64,000 bases of DNA from Chloroflexi bacterium AL-N1 (lineage in GTDB: Bacteria > Chloroflexota > Chloroflexia > Chloroflexales > Roseiflexaceae): contig WYDT01000027.1 of assembly GCA_013122435.1 (NCBI GenBank), positions 1 through 64,000 on the forward strand, in the 5' to 3' direction. The notes below the pieces were generated by a model. The model had not been told where the DNA came from and searched no databases. It saw only the letters and a list, made by a program, of their open reading frames with translations. Both the position numbers and the translations under genes were made by a program. Shown here one piece after another: positions 36,801-44,955 of this stretch; position 1 is the stretch's first letter; the number at the start of each line of letters is the position of its first letter.

Positions 36801-36866
36801 GACATGTTTCCTGTCCAGATTGAAGTTACGAAAACAGATCAGGGAAGTTTATGGACAATCGCTTAA
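33801..36866 (+). CDS. sbcC: SbcC/Rad50-type exonuclease subunit
   Basis: 1021 residues from GTG at 33801 (AGAGG upstream; the protein then starts IPRKLLLRNFMCYRE, as expected for SbcC). Walker A GENGAGKSALLDALTWALWG near residue 35, Q-loop FLRQGRADEF, two long coiled coils around a zinc hook CPLCG near residue 510, signature YSGGESFRVDFAIRIAL and Walker B LETLVIDEGFGSQD near 955. With SbcD it processes DNA ends and hairpins. No sbcD is adjacent, which is unusual. Its 3' end overlaps the next gene by 16 bases. Confidence 0.95.
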   Translation: MIPRKLLLRNFMCYREDVPPLEFDGIGIACLSGENGAGKSALLDALTWALWGEARLRSDDELIALGAQEMEVDFTFALDGQDYRVIRKRSKVKRGQSWLDFQVRHNGSWKVLTGATLRETQKTITSTLHMGYETFTNSAFLRQGRADEFTRKEPGRRKQVLADILGLDVYDTLEGGAKEKAKDIDGQLRVVEGQMTELERHANQREMYEQMVVVAEEKVHRVNESFNEAEQLFNEANERVTSLEFLKPQRDDYQKRRQSLQESRITVAQKIAENQRALEAAQKVVARRDEILAGVAQLRAAETERDRLGHLQAAYNTLVERRQGYIDSIKDERRRLEGELSKVENAVKHLQERANQRPRLEANIARLSEQLSSTSNLQSELAIARSKHSELVERSHTVGKLQVERSDLQKKIDLKHDSLVASREETKRRLRETDERLKKIEGSRTTLEQAVRERTQLEEERKKLEMLRQEEQFAREQIGALRAQCETIKLQGDDINKKLALLTDDTTICPLCGNELGDDGIAHIEAKYTEERQLLRQNYSGAKSQADESEERLQTMQEEIQQIERKYAALTNVIGRIARLEGELEEVEDLRRRHEEYRRTHDELNLQVVKGDYELPVRAELSRVDAQIRALGEPQGLQREMQRLSTRIKTLEGRTNELADLQAQLKFDQQEIERVEQDAPELYEQQGFITQFRQTLDMDDYAHDHRVALLRVEAELQELGYTPELHQSANAQCMDLSIWYREETSLQGAEYRMTEVQKRLGEDETLLQQYDNDITRLNDQLDELEEKLRMLAPAFRQRDEATQALREQRESLKVAQRDLIEKETGLKQALESAEKLKHCEKEHKRLTKRKGLFDELTKAFGKKGIQAMLIETAIPEIEREANQLLSQMTDNQMHLTFETQRGTKKGDTSETLQIKIADALGTRDYDAYSGGESFRVDFAIRIALAKLLARRAGARLETLVIDEGFGSQDARGRERLVEAITSVQRDFRHILVVTHIQELKDMFPVQIEVTKTDQGSLWTIA

Positions 36867-37615
36867 TTACAACACTTCTTCCAGCATTTGTTACGGTTCC
36901 CGCCGCCTCTTTTCGCATGGGGACACCCGAAAGTGATTTGAGTGGCTTAGCGAAGGCATATGGTGGAACACGTGAGTCATACCGTGAAGAAACTCCCCAG
37001 CACGACGTAACACTGGTGTCGTATGCCATTGCAACTGCCCCTGTCAGCAATGCTCTGTATGCGGCATTTGTTAGTCAAACAGGGACCAGCGCACCAATGA
37101 ATTGGCGTGGCCCACAACCATCGGATTCCTCCCACCAACATCCGGTTGTCGATGTAAGCTGGGAAGACGCACAGGCTTTTTGTACATGGTTGCGTGATCG
37201 CACTGGCCAGGTATATCGTCTCCCAACTGAAGCAGAATGGGAACATGCAGCACGTGGTGTGGACGGGTGTATATTTCCCTGGGGTAATGAATGGGAACCA
37301 ACATTGGCGAATACCCGCGACTCTGGCCCTGGTCGTACCACCACACCTGAGACGTATCCGCAGGGTGCCAGTCCTTACGGATGTCTGGATATGGCTGGGA
37401 ATGTGTGGGAATGGACTGCTTCACTTGATGCACTGTATCCATACGATCCTCACGATGGACGCGAAGACGTTACTGCTACCGGACGGCGTATTTTGCGTGG
37501 GGGATGCTATGCGAACCCACAGGGATTTGCACGCTGTGCCTGTCGTTTTCGCTTGCCCCCGGTCACGCGTAATGAATTTTTAGGATTTCGTCTGGCACAG
37601 TCACTATCTACATAA
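36851..37615 (+). CDS. Formylglycine-generating-enzyme-like (SUMF1) protein
   Basis: 254 residues. FGE-sulfatase family: FRMGTPESDL, PQHDVTLVSYAIATAPVSN, 'HPVVDVSWEDAQAFCTWL', RLPTEAEWEHAARG, FPWGNEWEP, 'GCLDMAGNVWEWTAS' and RILRGGCYANPQGFARCACR. True sulfatase-activating enzymes use a Cys pair near the C-terminus; here cysteines occur in GGCYAN and RCACRF, so activity is possible, but many members only share the fold. No sulfatase is in the window. It overlaps sbcC by 16 bases and is probably co-translated, a surprising pair. Confidence 0.9.
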   Translation: MDNRLITTLLPAFVTVPAASFRMGTPESDLSGLAKAYGGTRESYREETPQHDVTLVSYAIATAPVSNALYAAFVSQTGTSAPMNWRGPQPSDSSHQHPVVDVSWEDAQAFCTWLRDRTGQVYRLPTEAEWEHAARGVDGCIFPWGNEWEPTLANTRDSGPGRTTTPETYPQGASPYGCLDMAGNVWEWTASLDALYPYDPHDGREDVTATGRRILRGGCYANPQGFARCACRFRLPPVTRNEFLGFRLAQSLST

Positions 37616-37696
37616 AGATTATGACATAGGTGTAGTAGAATATTGAGATCGCTGCTATAATATGAGTGGAAGCAGTTGTTGGAAGAGAGTTATTAT

Positions 37697-39214
37697 ATGC
37701 AGCGTCTCATCAACATATCCATCATTTTTGTCCTCCTTATAACCACTGGTCTTAATATTGCACTTCTGGTGCAGAATACCCAATTGAGGGGCCAGGTCGC
37801 AAATCCGCTTGTGCAAGAAGTCAGCGCCCTGCCAGATCAGGATCAGGCTGATGAAATTGCAGAGTTACAACAACGTCTGGAGCGTGCTGAAGAAGATCGA
37901 ATCGAAGCCTCACGTGAGGCCACCAGTTTGCGTACACAGGTCGAACGGCTACAACCAGCGGCTGATGGTCAGACCAGTTTGCAAGAACAGGTGGAAGCAC
38001 TAGAGGCAGAGAATGAACGCTTACGGAATGAAGTCGCCAATCTTCAAACGATGAACCAGATCAATGGTCAGGTCGTTGATGTGCGTGGTCTTGTTCCTAC
38101 AGGGAGTGTGCCACGCGAATTCATGAATCGGGAAGAGTTGCAGGTCTATTTCACCGAAGTATTGGATGAAGAATTCTCGGAAGAGGCCGAACAAGAGCAA
38201 CGTGCAATCCTCCAGGCACTCGATATGGATAGTGGTGGATCGGATCTGCGCCAATCCCAGATAGATGAACTCGCACGCAGTGTGCTGGGTTTCTATGACC
38301 ATGAAACCAAAGATCTGGTGGTTGTGACTGATCGTGCTACGATGGGAGCAACTGACCGTATGACCTATGCCCACGAGTTCACGCATAGTTTGCAGGACCA
38401 GTATTACGATCTTGGTGCATTATTCGAGCGGGCCCAGGGTAATTCCGATTATGAAACGGCGATTCGTGCGTTGGTAGAGGGTGATGCTACCTTAACAATG
38501 TCGTTGTATGCAGAGACTTTCTTTTCCGATATGGATCTCATCAATTATCAACTGGAACAGATTGAGAATCTTGATCTCACCGGTATTCTGTATGGGAGTG
38601 GTGGTCCATATGTTGAGTCTGCAGCGGCGTTTCCCTACAACGAGGGCTCCATTTTTGTTAATTCGATCTATCAGGCCGGGGGGTGGCAGGAAGTCACCCG
38701 CGCGTTTAACAACCCTCCGCGTTCTACTGAGCAAATCATCCATCCTCAAAAATATTATAGCGGTGATGAGCCTGTCGCGGTGACGTTGCCCAATTTTGCA
38801 CCTGCGCTTGGTGGTAGTTGGGAGTTGGTGTCAGAGAATACGCTGGGTGAATTGTATACCCGCATTTATCTGCAACGCTACATCTCTTTTAATCAGTCAG
38901 CACTTGCCGGTGAGGGCTGGGGTGGTGATCGCTACCAGGTACTGCGTGATGATGAGGGTCGGCTGGGATTTGCTCTAGCGACTGCGTGGGATACGCCGAA
39001 TGATGCTCAGGAGTTTTTCACGGCTGCTAGTGCGTTTGTGATGACGAGAGGTGGTGGCAATCCTGCTGTGATGGCGTCTACACCAACGCAGATGCGCTGG
39101 CAATTAGCAGATCGGCAGTATTATCTGAGTCTAGTCGGCAATCAAGTATTGCTGCTTCATGCACCAGATGGCGCTACGCTTGATGGGCTGCTTGGTCAGT
39201 TTCAGGGTTTCTGA
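37697..39214 (+). CDS. Membrane-anchored putative zinc metalloprotease
   Basis: 505 residues from the ATG at 37697 (GGAAGAG upstream). One N-terminal membrane helix (ISIIFVLLITTGLNIALLV), then a coiled coil of about 90 residues (ELQQRLERAEEDRIEA and similar), then a globular domain. HEFTH in YAHEFTHSLQDQYYDL near residue 232 is an HExxH zinc motif, and ALVEGDATL about 30 residues on could supply the third ligand as in gluzincins. The rest is unknown to me. Its end overlaps the opposed PrsW gene by 13 bases. An extended -10 TGCTATAAT near 37650 could drive it. Confidence 0.75.
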   Translation: MQRLINISIIFVLLITTGLNIALLVQNTQLRGQVANPLVQEVSALPDQDQADEIAELQQRLERAEEDRIEASREATSLRTQVERLQPAADGQTSLQEQVEALEAENERLRNEVANLQTMNQINGQVVDVRGLVPTGSVPREFMNREELQVYFTEVLDEEFSEEAEQEQRAILQALDMDSGGSDLRQSQIDELARSVLGFYDHETKDLVVVTDRATMGATDRMTYAHEFTHSLQDQYYDLGALFERAQGNSDYETAIRALVEGDATLTMSLYAETFFSDMDLINYQLEQIENLDLTGILYGSGGPYVESAAAFPYNEGSIFVNSIYQAGGWQEVTRAFNNPPRSTEQIIHPQKYYSGDEPVAVTLPNFAPALGGSWELVSENTLGELYTRIYLQRYISFNQSALAGEGWGGDRYQVLRDDEGRLGFALATAWDTPNDAQEFFTAASAFVMTRGGGNPAVMASTPTQMRWQLADRQYYLSLVGNQVLLLHAPDGATLDGLLGQFQGF

Positions 39215-40185
39215 GTTTCGCGTCCAAGAGTTGTCCGCAGTGCTGTAATCTCACGTCGTAGCCGATCGACTTCCGTATGACAATGAGATTGATCGGCGAG
39301 TTTGAGCTTTGATTTGCAGAATGCCAACTTTGTGGTAAGGTGATGAAAGCGGCGAACTCGCTGAAAATCTGTCCATCCTCCAGAGAAAAAGGTATCAGCT
39401 TGTTGACGCATCCGTTGTGATGGGGACGCAATCTCGTTATAATCGTAGGCTGAGATGATGCCGTGGTGAATTTCTTCCCCTAATTCATGTTCAATCCACT
39501 GACGTTCGTGGCGCCAGGACAGCACAGCCACCATGAACAATACAACAATTCCACTGCATTGCACCATCCATGATACCAACAAGCCTGTCATATTAAACCC
39601 GACTGCCAGAAAGTTGTGTGTAGCATGGAGCACAATCGCAATCATGAGCCCGATCAATAATGCTATCGTTTCTTCCAGTAGATTGTGGCGATACCGCACC
39701 AGACCAAAGGCTAGCCCTACCATACTCGTGAAAAAGGCATGGTTCATACCAAAGGCTACACTTCGCACCCAGAAGAGCTCACTTGGGTTGTTGTCGAGGA
39801 GAAAGTACAGGACATTCTCAGTCATTGCAAATCCAAAGCCAATCAGCGCACCATAGACAATGCCATCAAGTGGTCCGTCGAATTCGTGGCGCGCCCAAAA
39901 AAAGAGACCAATCAGTGCGAGGGCTTTGAGCGGTTCTTCTACGATTGGTGCAATGCCCAGCCGGGTCATGTGTGGGCCTAGCGGTGAGTGTTCGAAGGGG
40001 ATAGCGAGAATAAACTCAAAGAGCACGGCCAGGGCAATAGCGGGGATAGCGCCCCAGAAGAATGCGGCGAAGAGCAAATGAAGCGGCTCTTTTTCATAGC
40101 GATCGAGCCACCATAGGAGTATGCTGTAAATGATTGTTGGAACAATAGCCGTAACAATAGACGTGAGGATATGTGGTGTAGACAT
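39202..40185 (-). CDS. PrsW-family intramembrane metalloprotease
   Basis: 327 residues, the first ~225 with about eight membrane helices. PrsW motifs: APIVEEPLKALAL (EE..K), FDGPLDGIVYGALIGFGFAM, 'HAFFTSMVGLAFGLVRY' and 'IVLHATHNF' supply the likely metal-binding Glu and His residues. PrsW proteases cut membrane-bound anti-sigma factors or similar proteins. The C-terminal ~90 residues are soluble and charged. It is convergent with the HExxH gene. Target unknown. Confidence 0.9.
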   Translation of the reverse strand: MSTPHILTSIVTAIVPTIIYSILLWWLDRYEKEPLHLLFAAFFWGAIPAIALAVLFEFILAIPFEHSPLGPHMTRLGIAPIVEEPLKALALIGLFFWARHEFDGPLDGIVYGALIGFGFAMTENVLYFLLDNNPSELFWVRSVAFGMNHAFFTSMVGLAFGLVRYRHNLLEETIALLIGLMIAIVLHATHNFLAVGFNMTGLLVSWMVQCSGIVVLFMVAVLSWRHERQWIEHELGEEIHHGIISAYDYNEIASPSQRMRQQADTFFSGGWTDFQRVRRFHHLTTKLAFCKSKLKLADQSHCHTEVDRLRREITALRTTLGRETQKP

Positions 40186-40336
40186 TGAAAATTAGGATAT
40201 TAATCAAACATATGTTTTATGTACAGATCGAAGAATATGGCACTTCTTTATGTTAATACGCGTATACTCAAAAGAAACAGGTAGTACATTACATAAACAC
40301 AGTCCTAGTGCAAAATATCACGTATTTTTCCAGAAG

Positions 40337-42136
40337 TTAAAGATGAATTCCCAGGTCTGCCAGTCGTTTTTCGGTGGGATTGCCCTGCTCGTCCCAGAGG
40401 TGACGGCGATAGTATTCTGGCAGCATGTCGTCTAATGCTGGTAAGTGCCCCGTTGCCCGTCCATCTGTGAGTGCTGTATCATTCCAGCGGGCCGGCAGGA
40501 TATCTGCAACACTTGTCGTACCATGCTTTTGAGAGAAGACCCGTTCCACAGTGACAATACGTTCTCCAAGCCGTGCTATATCTTGTCCAGTCATAGGGCG
40601 ACCAAGAACAGCACTGATAAGCTCGGTGAGTTCTGTTGGTGTTATTTGATATGCGAGGAGTGCCAATCGACGGCAAACTCCTGCAGAATCAAGTGCAGCA
40701 GCAAAACGTTCATGCCATATCAATCGTAAAGCTTTACCTTTGATTGCCTGTGGATGGGTCGGCTCGTCTGGCAGCCAGTTCGGCGGATCGGGAACTAATT
40801 CTTCATAGGCCATGGCATAGCGATAGTCTCCTCCAATAGGAGATGTGGCAATAGCCAGGGCAACTTCGTGAAGCGCACGTGGATCAAGAGGGGGCATAGC
40901 AAGCCCTTTCACTTGTGGTGCAAATGCGGCACTCCCAAAAAAGATCTCTTGCATCTCACCAACACCAAGGGAGAGCACATCCCGCTTTTCCTGACGTTGC
41001 CCCAACCGCTGAATAGCAGCCAGGAGTGCATCATCGTCGCCCCAACTCAGGGTACCGGCACGACTGAGCCCCTGTTCCTGACACTCGGTCATGAACGCGA
41101 TAGCGTTACTTGTCGCAACGACATCAAGCCCCAGACGGAGACATTGATCATTGGCAAGAATCAGAGAATCTATGTTGGACACACCATAACGACCACTAAA
41201 CCCGGCTACAGCTTCCAGTTCTGGATAAGCAATAGATTCACCATCGCGGCGTACATAATGGCTGTGGCATTGTAGTGGGCATTGGGCACAACCAATGGGT
41301 TCCCGTTTTCCACGTTGAGCCAGTGTTGTCCGTGTGATAGTGTTGAGATGAGAGAGGCGTCCGTCCTGACCATTTCTACCGGTAAGCGCACCCCATTCTT
41401 TGGCAAAGGGAAGGTAAAAGTTGCTACCAAACTGTTTGATCCCTGCGGCAAGTTGACTTTGCTCGGTGCGTTTATTGATTTTGTCGATGATGGCCTGAGC
41501 GTTCTGGGGTTCAGCAACAGGGCGTGGGTCTCCCCCACGGACAGCAATCGCTTTGATGCGCTTGTTGGCCATCACGATGCCTGTGCCAGCCGGTTCTGCT
41601 GGATACACACCTTCAACAACAATATTACTGTAGGAGACACCAGCTTCACCAGCAGGGCCGATGCACAGCACGTTATACTCATCACCAAGGTGTTTTTGTA
41701 GTGAATATACCGTCTCAATGGTATTGAGACCGGTCAGTGCTTTGGCTGACTGGATCGACATCTTGGAACCATCAATCTGGAGATAGCACCACTCAGCACT
41801 TTGTCCATCAATGGCCAATATATCGAACCCTGCCCGCCGCAGGGTTGCCCCCCAACGCCCATTAGCCCAGGAGTGGGCAATGCCGCCTGTCAGGGGTGAG
41901 CGTGTACTGATCACGAGATTTCCTGTTGCAGCAAGATTAGTTCCACTCAATGGACCAGCACTAAAAAGCAGTACATTGGCAGGAGAAAGCGGGCCTACAC
42001 CGCTCGCCAGTTCATGGGCAAGCATCCATACAGCGATTCCGCGACCACCAAGATAGGCCTGCTCGATAGCTTCGGGTGTTTCTTCCAGTCGTGCGGTATT
42101 GGTATCTAGGTGAACTCGCAATACACGAGAAGACAT
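40337..42136 (-). CDS. Aldehyde:ferredoxin oxidoreductase family protein
   Basis: 599 residues, the usual length for the tungsten/molybdopterin family that oxidises aldehydes with ferredoxin in the cytoplasm. The N-terminal domain reads 'VLRVHLDTNTARLEETP', YLGGRGIAVWMLAHEL and 'SANVLLFSAGPLSGT' in pattern. [4Fe-4S] ligands are in GCAQCPLQCHSHY (Cys-x2-Cys-x3-Cys) near residue 285, and the fourth Cys probably lies in the C-terminal 'LDSAGVCRRLALLAY'. The substrate cannot be told; benzoyl-CoA-type and formaldehyde-type relatives exist. Stand-alone, downstream of tsaB on the same strand with a 72-base gap. Confidence 0.9.
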   Translation of the reverse strand: MSSRVLRVHLDTNTARLEETPEAIEQAYLGGRGIAVWMLAHELASGVGPLSPANVLLFSAGPLSGTNLAATGNLVISTRSPLTGGIAHSWANGRWGATLRRAGFDILAIDGQSAEWCYLQIDGSKMSIQSAKALTGLNTIETVYSLQKHLGDEYNVLCIGPAGEAGVSYSNIVVEGVYPAEPAGTGIVMANKRIKAIAVRGGDPRPVAEPQNAQAIIDKINKRTEQSQLAAGIKQFGSNFYLPFAKEWGALTGRNGQDGRLSHLNTITRTTLAQRGKREPIGCAQCPLQCHSHYVRRDGESIAYPELEAVAGFSGRYGVSNIDSLILANDQCLRLGLDVVATSNAIAFMTECQEQGLSRAGTLSWGDDDALLAAIQRLGQRQEKRDVLSLGVGEMQEIFFGSAAFAPQVKGLAMPPLDPRALHEVALAIATSPIGGDYRYAMAYEELVPDPPNWLPDEPTHPQAIKGKALRLIWHERFAAALDSAGVCRRLALLAYQITPTELTELISAVLGRPMTGQDIARLGERIVTVERVFSQKHGTTSVADILPARWNDTALTDGRATGHLPALDDMLPEYYRRHLWDEQGNPTEKRLADLGIHL

Positions 42137-42208
42137 AACGGTTGACCTCTTACTGCCTCAGTTGGTGTTTCGTACGATTCGGAGGTCCGATATGGACACA
42201 GTCCTTTA

Positions 42209-42898
42209 CTATAACGACGCCTTTTTCACAGATTGCCCAAGATAGATTGGTTCAAGTGTGACATAATCATCAGTTTCATTTGACTGTAATCGTTGCCATG
42301 CTAATTCTGCGAGATAGCCGGATCGCCGTAAATTGGTTGCGGGGCCTGGGAAAAGTGCATTTGGTCCCACCCCTTTTTGTAAAGATGCTTGTACCCCTGA
42401 ATCGATATCTCCGCAAAAATACGCTCTTCCATCAATTTCTGCAACAAGTTCACTCAATGTCAGGTTACGATATTCACTGGTACGCTGCCAGGGTGTTGAA
42501 TCGGTATAGGTGGCTGTTGCAAACCGTTCACGCCCTAGTCGTATGAGGGGATAGATCGGTATCCCTGGTTGAAAATGCTGATAAGCGATCACGTCAAGTG
42601 TGCCAATGCCTAGCAAATGGGTTTGACGTGCCAATGCCAGCCCTTTAGCGATACTCACGCCGACGCGCAACCCACTCCAACTGCCGGGGCCGAGGGCTAC
42701 ACCAACAGCAGTAATATGTTCTTGTGTACGCCCAAGATGTTGAAGTAAGAGGTGTAATTGTGGCAACAATTGTGTTGTGTGATCTCGCCCTGAGAACCAT
42801 GAGCATTCCCCTAAAATGCCATTTGCATCATAACAAGCCAATCCTGTTTGTACTGTGGACGTATCAATTGCAAGTAACATTGGCATACAGTCAGGCAC
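42209..42898 (-). CDS. tsaB: tRNA threonylcarbamoyladenosine synthesis protein TsaB
   Basis: 229 residues (225 if the second ATG is used, where the protein starts MPMLLAIDTS as in relatives). ASKHA fold protein that activates TsaD for the t6A37 tRNA modification. Motifs: LLAIDTSTVQTGLACYD, HTTQLLPQLHLLL, 'AVGVALGPGSWSGLRVGVS' and AKGLALARQTHLLGI. It lies 40 bases downstream of tsaE on the same strand, the common tsaE-tsaB pairing. Confidence 0.94.
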   Translation of the reverse strand: MPDCMPMLLAIDTSTVQTGLACYDANGILGECSWFSGRDHTTQLLPQLHLLLQHLGRTQEHITAVGVALGPGSWSGLRVGVSIAKGLALARQTHLLGIGTLDVIAYQHFQPGIPIYPLIRLGRERFATATYTDSTPWQRTSEYRNLTLSELVAEIDGRAYFCGDIDSGVQASLQKGVGPNALFPGPATNLRRSGYLAELAWQRLQSNETDDYVTLEPIYLGQSVKKASL

Positions 42899-42938
42899 TT
42901 CAAGAACAATCGCACATATTATACGCTAGATATTTCAA

Positions 42939-43460
42939 CTAAGCGAAAGCGGTATTTTTCAGAGTGTGAATAAGTGATTCATACTTTGTCCCGTAGGGGA
43001 TGAATCGCACAATGCGTTTCGTTTCACTAAGATGGCTAAAATGAATTTCGAGACGGTCGTTTTCAAACCAATCGAGCGCACGTTCGGCCCATTCAACTAA
43101 GCATACGCCGCCATCTATAAGCGCTTCTGTGAGACCAATACCGTATAATTCGTCGCTTGTTTCAATGCGATAAAGATCAACATGATAAATTGGCATATGG
43201 TGCCACTGTGGACCAGCACGATATTCATTCATGAGTACAAAACTAGGGCTGTTTACCATATCTCCCGAGCCAAGGCCCTGGGCAATACCTTTAGTGATTT
43301 GTGTTTTACCCGTCCCCAATTCCCCATGTAAGAGCACCACATCACCACTCTGTAACAGTTCACCTAATCGTTGTCCGATACGAACAGTTTGTATCGCGCT
43401 GTGGCTGATACAATCAAGTACATGTGGTGATTGTACTAACCGTGACAGTTGTGTATTCAT
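42939..43460 (-). CDS. tsaE: tRNA threonylcarbamoyladenosine synthesis ATPase TsaE
   Basis: 173 residues. P-loop HGELGTGKTQITKGIAQGLG near residue 48, 'VNSPSFVLMNEYRAG', 'YHVDLYRIETSDEL' and GVCLVEWAERA are TsaE signatures. It regulates the TsaB-TsaD complex with ATP. An extended -10 TGCTACAAT lies about 20 bases before the start, with only a distant -35. Probably co-transcribed with tsaB. Confidence 0.94.
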   Translation of the reverse strand: MNTQLSRLVQSPHVLDCISHSAIQTVRIGQRLGELLQSGDVVLLHGELGTGKTQITKGIAQGLGSGDMVNSPSFVLMNEYRAGPQWHHMPIYHVDLYRIETSDELYGIGLTEALIDGGVCLVEWAERALDWFENDRLEIHFSHLSETKRIVRFIPYGTKYESLIHTLKNTAFA

Positions 43461-43579
43461 GAATAACTATTGTAGCACAGTTCTACCAGACACAGATCAA
43501 CGGCCAAGTGGTCACAACCACTCAGGCCGCCAACAGCACATAATTTGCACCAGATCGATCCACGTATGTGCAACTAGGG

Positions 43580-43969
43580 CTACCACGAAAGTGATTTTAG
43601 TGCCGCCACAACTTGCCCTGACTCTGGCCTGTTTGATGCTGATGCTGATGCTGATGAATGGACCACGCAAAAACGTAGACGTTGATCGTTGAGTTCTTTT
43701 AACGCTCCCTGTGCGGCTGGACTTAAACTCCCACCGTATGCAAGCAATACACCGCGATCTGGGCGGCGCAGGCGCACGAGGTCAGCCAGGTCGTGGACAT
43801 CTGCGGAACTTACGAGCAAACGTGCCTGGACGAGCACTAAAATAACGCGCTTTGTCTCGTCGCGCAGTGTAAGTACCCAGCGGTTAGTGCGAAGTTGTTC
43901 CACTTTGAGCACATCGTACCCGGCTTGACGAAATTCCTGCTCAAGGTAGTGCGATGAGGATTTGGCCAT
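43580..43969 (-). CDS. Small protein of unknown function with Ser-Ala repeat
   Basis: 129 residues from the ATG at 43969. Residues ~1-95 alternate helices and strands ('HYLEQEFRQAGYDVLKVEQ', VILVLVQARLLVSSADVHDL, DRGVLLAYGGSLSP), which could be a small restriction-endonuclease-like or Mrr-like fold with a Q-x-A motif (VQARLL), but this is a guess. The tail has (Ser-Ala)3 from a hexanucleotide repeat, (GATGCT) at 43635-43656 on the plus strand, a site prone to length change. Its 5' side faces the long puf upstream region. Confidence 0.55.
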   Translation of the reverse strand: MAKSSSHYLEQEFRQAGYDVLKVEQLRTNRWVLTLRDETKRVILVLVQARLLVSSADVHDLADLVRLRRPDRGVLLAYGGSLSPAAQGALKELNDQRLRFCVVHSSASASASNRPESGQVVAALKSLSW

Positions 43970-44325
43970 GTTGTATCTCCGCATCGATCGTAGATTCAGC
44001 GACCGATACATATGAACCTACCAGCCTATCTGATTATGATAGTGTCACAGGAGTGAATCGATCAACAGATTGGAACGTTTTAGGACTGTGGAAGAACGTA
44101 CCGACACACTCTCATAGTTTAGATTATACCATAGTTTTATGCTTGGAGAACCTGGTAATTTTCTGATACCACATGATCGTCAAGGTTTTGAACAGATTTG
44201 TGAGATTCTAGATGAATTTTTGTGCAAAAACTTTGCATTTTTGTCTTATTTTATGTTAAATGCAGTTTTTGTGATGTATAAGGTCTAAAATAGCACTATT
44301 CACAGTGAGGCACCTTATTCATAGT
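43970..44325. other. Upstream part of the puf regulatory region, no gene seen
   Basis: About 350 AT-rich bases. It contains one TTTGCAT (44232-44238, inside AAACTTTGCAT), the same heptamer found twice nearer the promoter. No open frame with an SD and no tRNA-like structure is visible. Confidence 0.5.
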
Positions 44326-44343
44326 TTTGCATAAACTTTGCAT
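44326..44343 (+). promoter_or_regulatory. Tandem TTTGCAT repeats upstream of the puf promoter
   Basis: TTTGCAT at 44326-44332 and again at 44337-44343: same orientation, 11 bases apart (one helical turn), ending 22 bases before the -35. AAACTTTGCAT also occurs at 44228-44238. The placement fits an activator site. Confidence 0.45.
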
Positions 44344-44365
44344 GGTATGTGTTTATAAACCACAA

Positions 44366-44395
44366 TTGACATCTTGTATACCTCTAAAGTATAAT
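44366..44395 (+). promoter_or_regulatory. puf operon promoter
   Basis: TTGACA, 18-base spacer, TATAAT: both hexamers match the sigma70 consensus exactly. Predicted start near 44402, leaving a leader of about 140 bases before pufB. Confidence 0.85.
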
Positions 44396-44543
44396 GTGAT
44401 TGCCGCACTATAATAACTTATAATTTTCAACATACATTACATCCTGCACACAAAGCATCTTTACAAATAGTTGGTATTTCTTCGATTTGAGATACTTTGT
44501 ATGCTCTTTTCTAGTTTTCTATCGAAAGGGGGTGAAATCATCT

Positions 44544-44741
44544 ATGGCAGAGACAACAACGACACGTAGCCGAACGACGACTACAACGGATAATGACTTA
44601 GTTCCTGAAAAATGGAAATCATTGTTCAATAATCAGGAATGGCTCACCCATGACATTATTGTTAAAACAACGTACGGGTATCTCGCAATTGCGGTTGTAG
44701 CACACATTCTTGTGTATGCATGGAATCCATGGCTACCGTAA
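44544..44741 (+). CDS. pufB: Light-harvesting complex beta subunit
   Basis: 65 residues from the ATG at 44544, preceded by GAAAGGGGGTG; an earlier in-frame ATG lacks an SD. A Thr/Arg-rich N-terminus, then EKWKSLFNNQEWLTHDIIV, one membrane helix and a C-terminal YAWNPWLP. The His in AVVAHILVYAW is the expected ligand of the long-wavelength bacteriochlorophyll, and the His in LTHD may serve the B800-type pigment. Pairs with PufA to form the antenna ring around the reaction centre. First gene of puf. Confidence 0.93.
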   Translation: MAETTTTRSRTTTTTDNDLVPEKWKSLFNNQEWLTHDIIVKTTYGYLAIAVVAHILVYAWNPWLP

Positions 44742-44769
44742 TGAATTGTAGATTCGAAAGAGGCGATCT

Positions 44770-44901
44770 ATGAGACAGAATCGACCATTTGAGTTTAACA
44801 CGATAGCGATCCTCTACACCTTACTTGGCATTGTTATCGCGTTAGTTATACACTTTGTTGTGTTGAGTTCTCCTCAGTACAATTGGTTAGTTGGTGGATA
44901 A
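44770..44901 (+). CDS. pufA: Light-harvesting complex alpha subunit
   Basis: 43 residues. Starts MRQNRPFEFNT, then one membrane helix (IAILYTLLGIVIALVIHFVV split here in type) with the bacteriochlorophyll-binding His in ALVIHFVVLSS, and ends in YNWLVGG. GAGGCGATCT precedes the ATG. The order beta then alpha, 28 bases apart, is the standard puf arrangement. It is too short for most gene finders but clear from its match to the alpha-subunit pattern of Roseiflexus and Chloroflexus. Confidence 0.93.
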   Translation: MRQNRPFEFNTIAILYTLLGIVIALVIHFVVLSSPQYNWLVGG

Positions 44902-44955
44902 AACAAGTTGAGTAGTGCAAGACAATCAGTATCTATCGCACATGATATGTACTGA

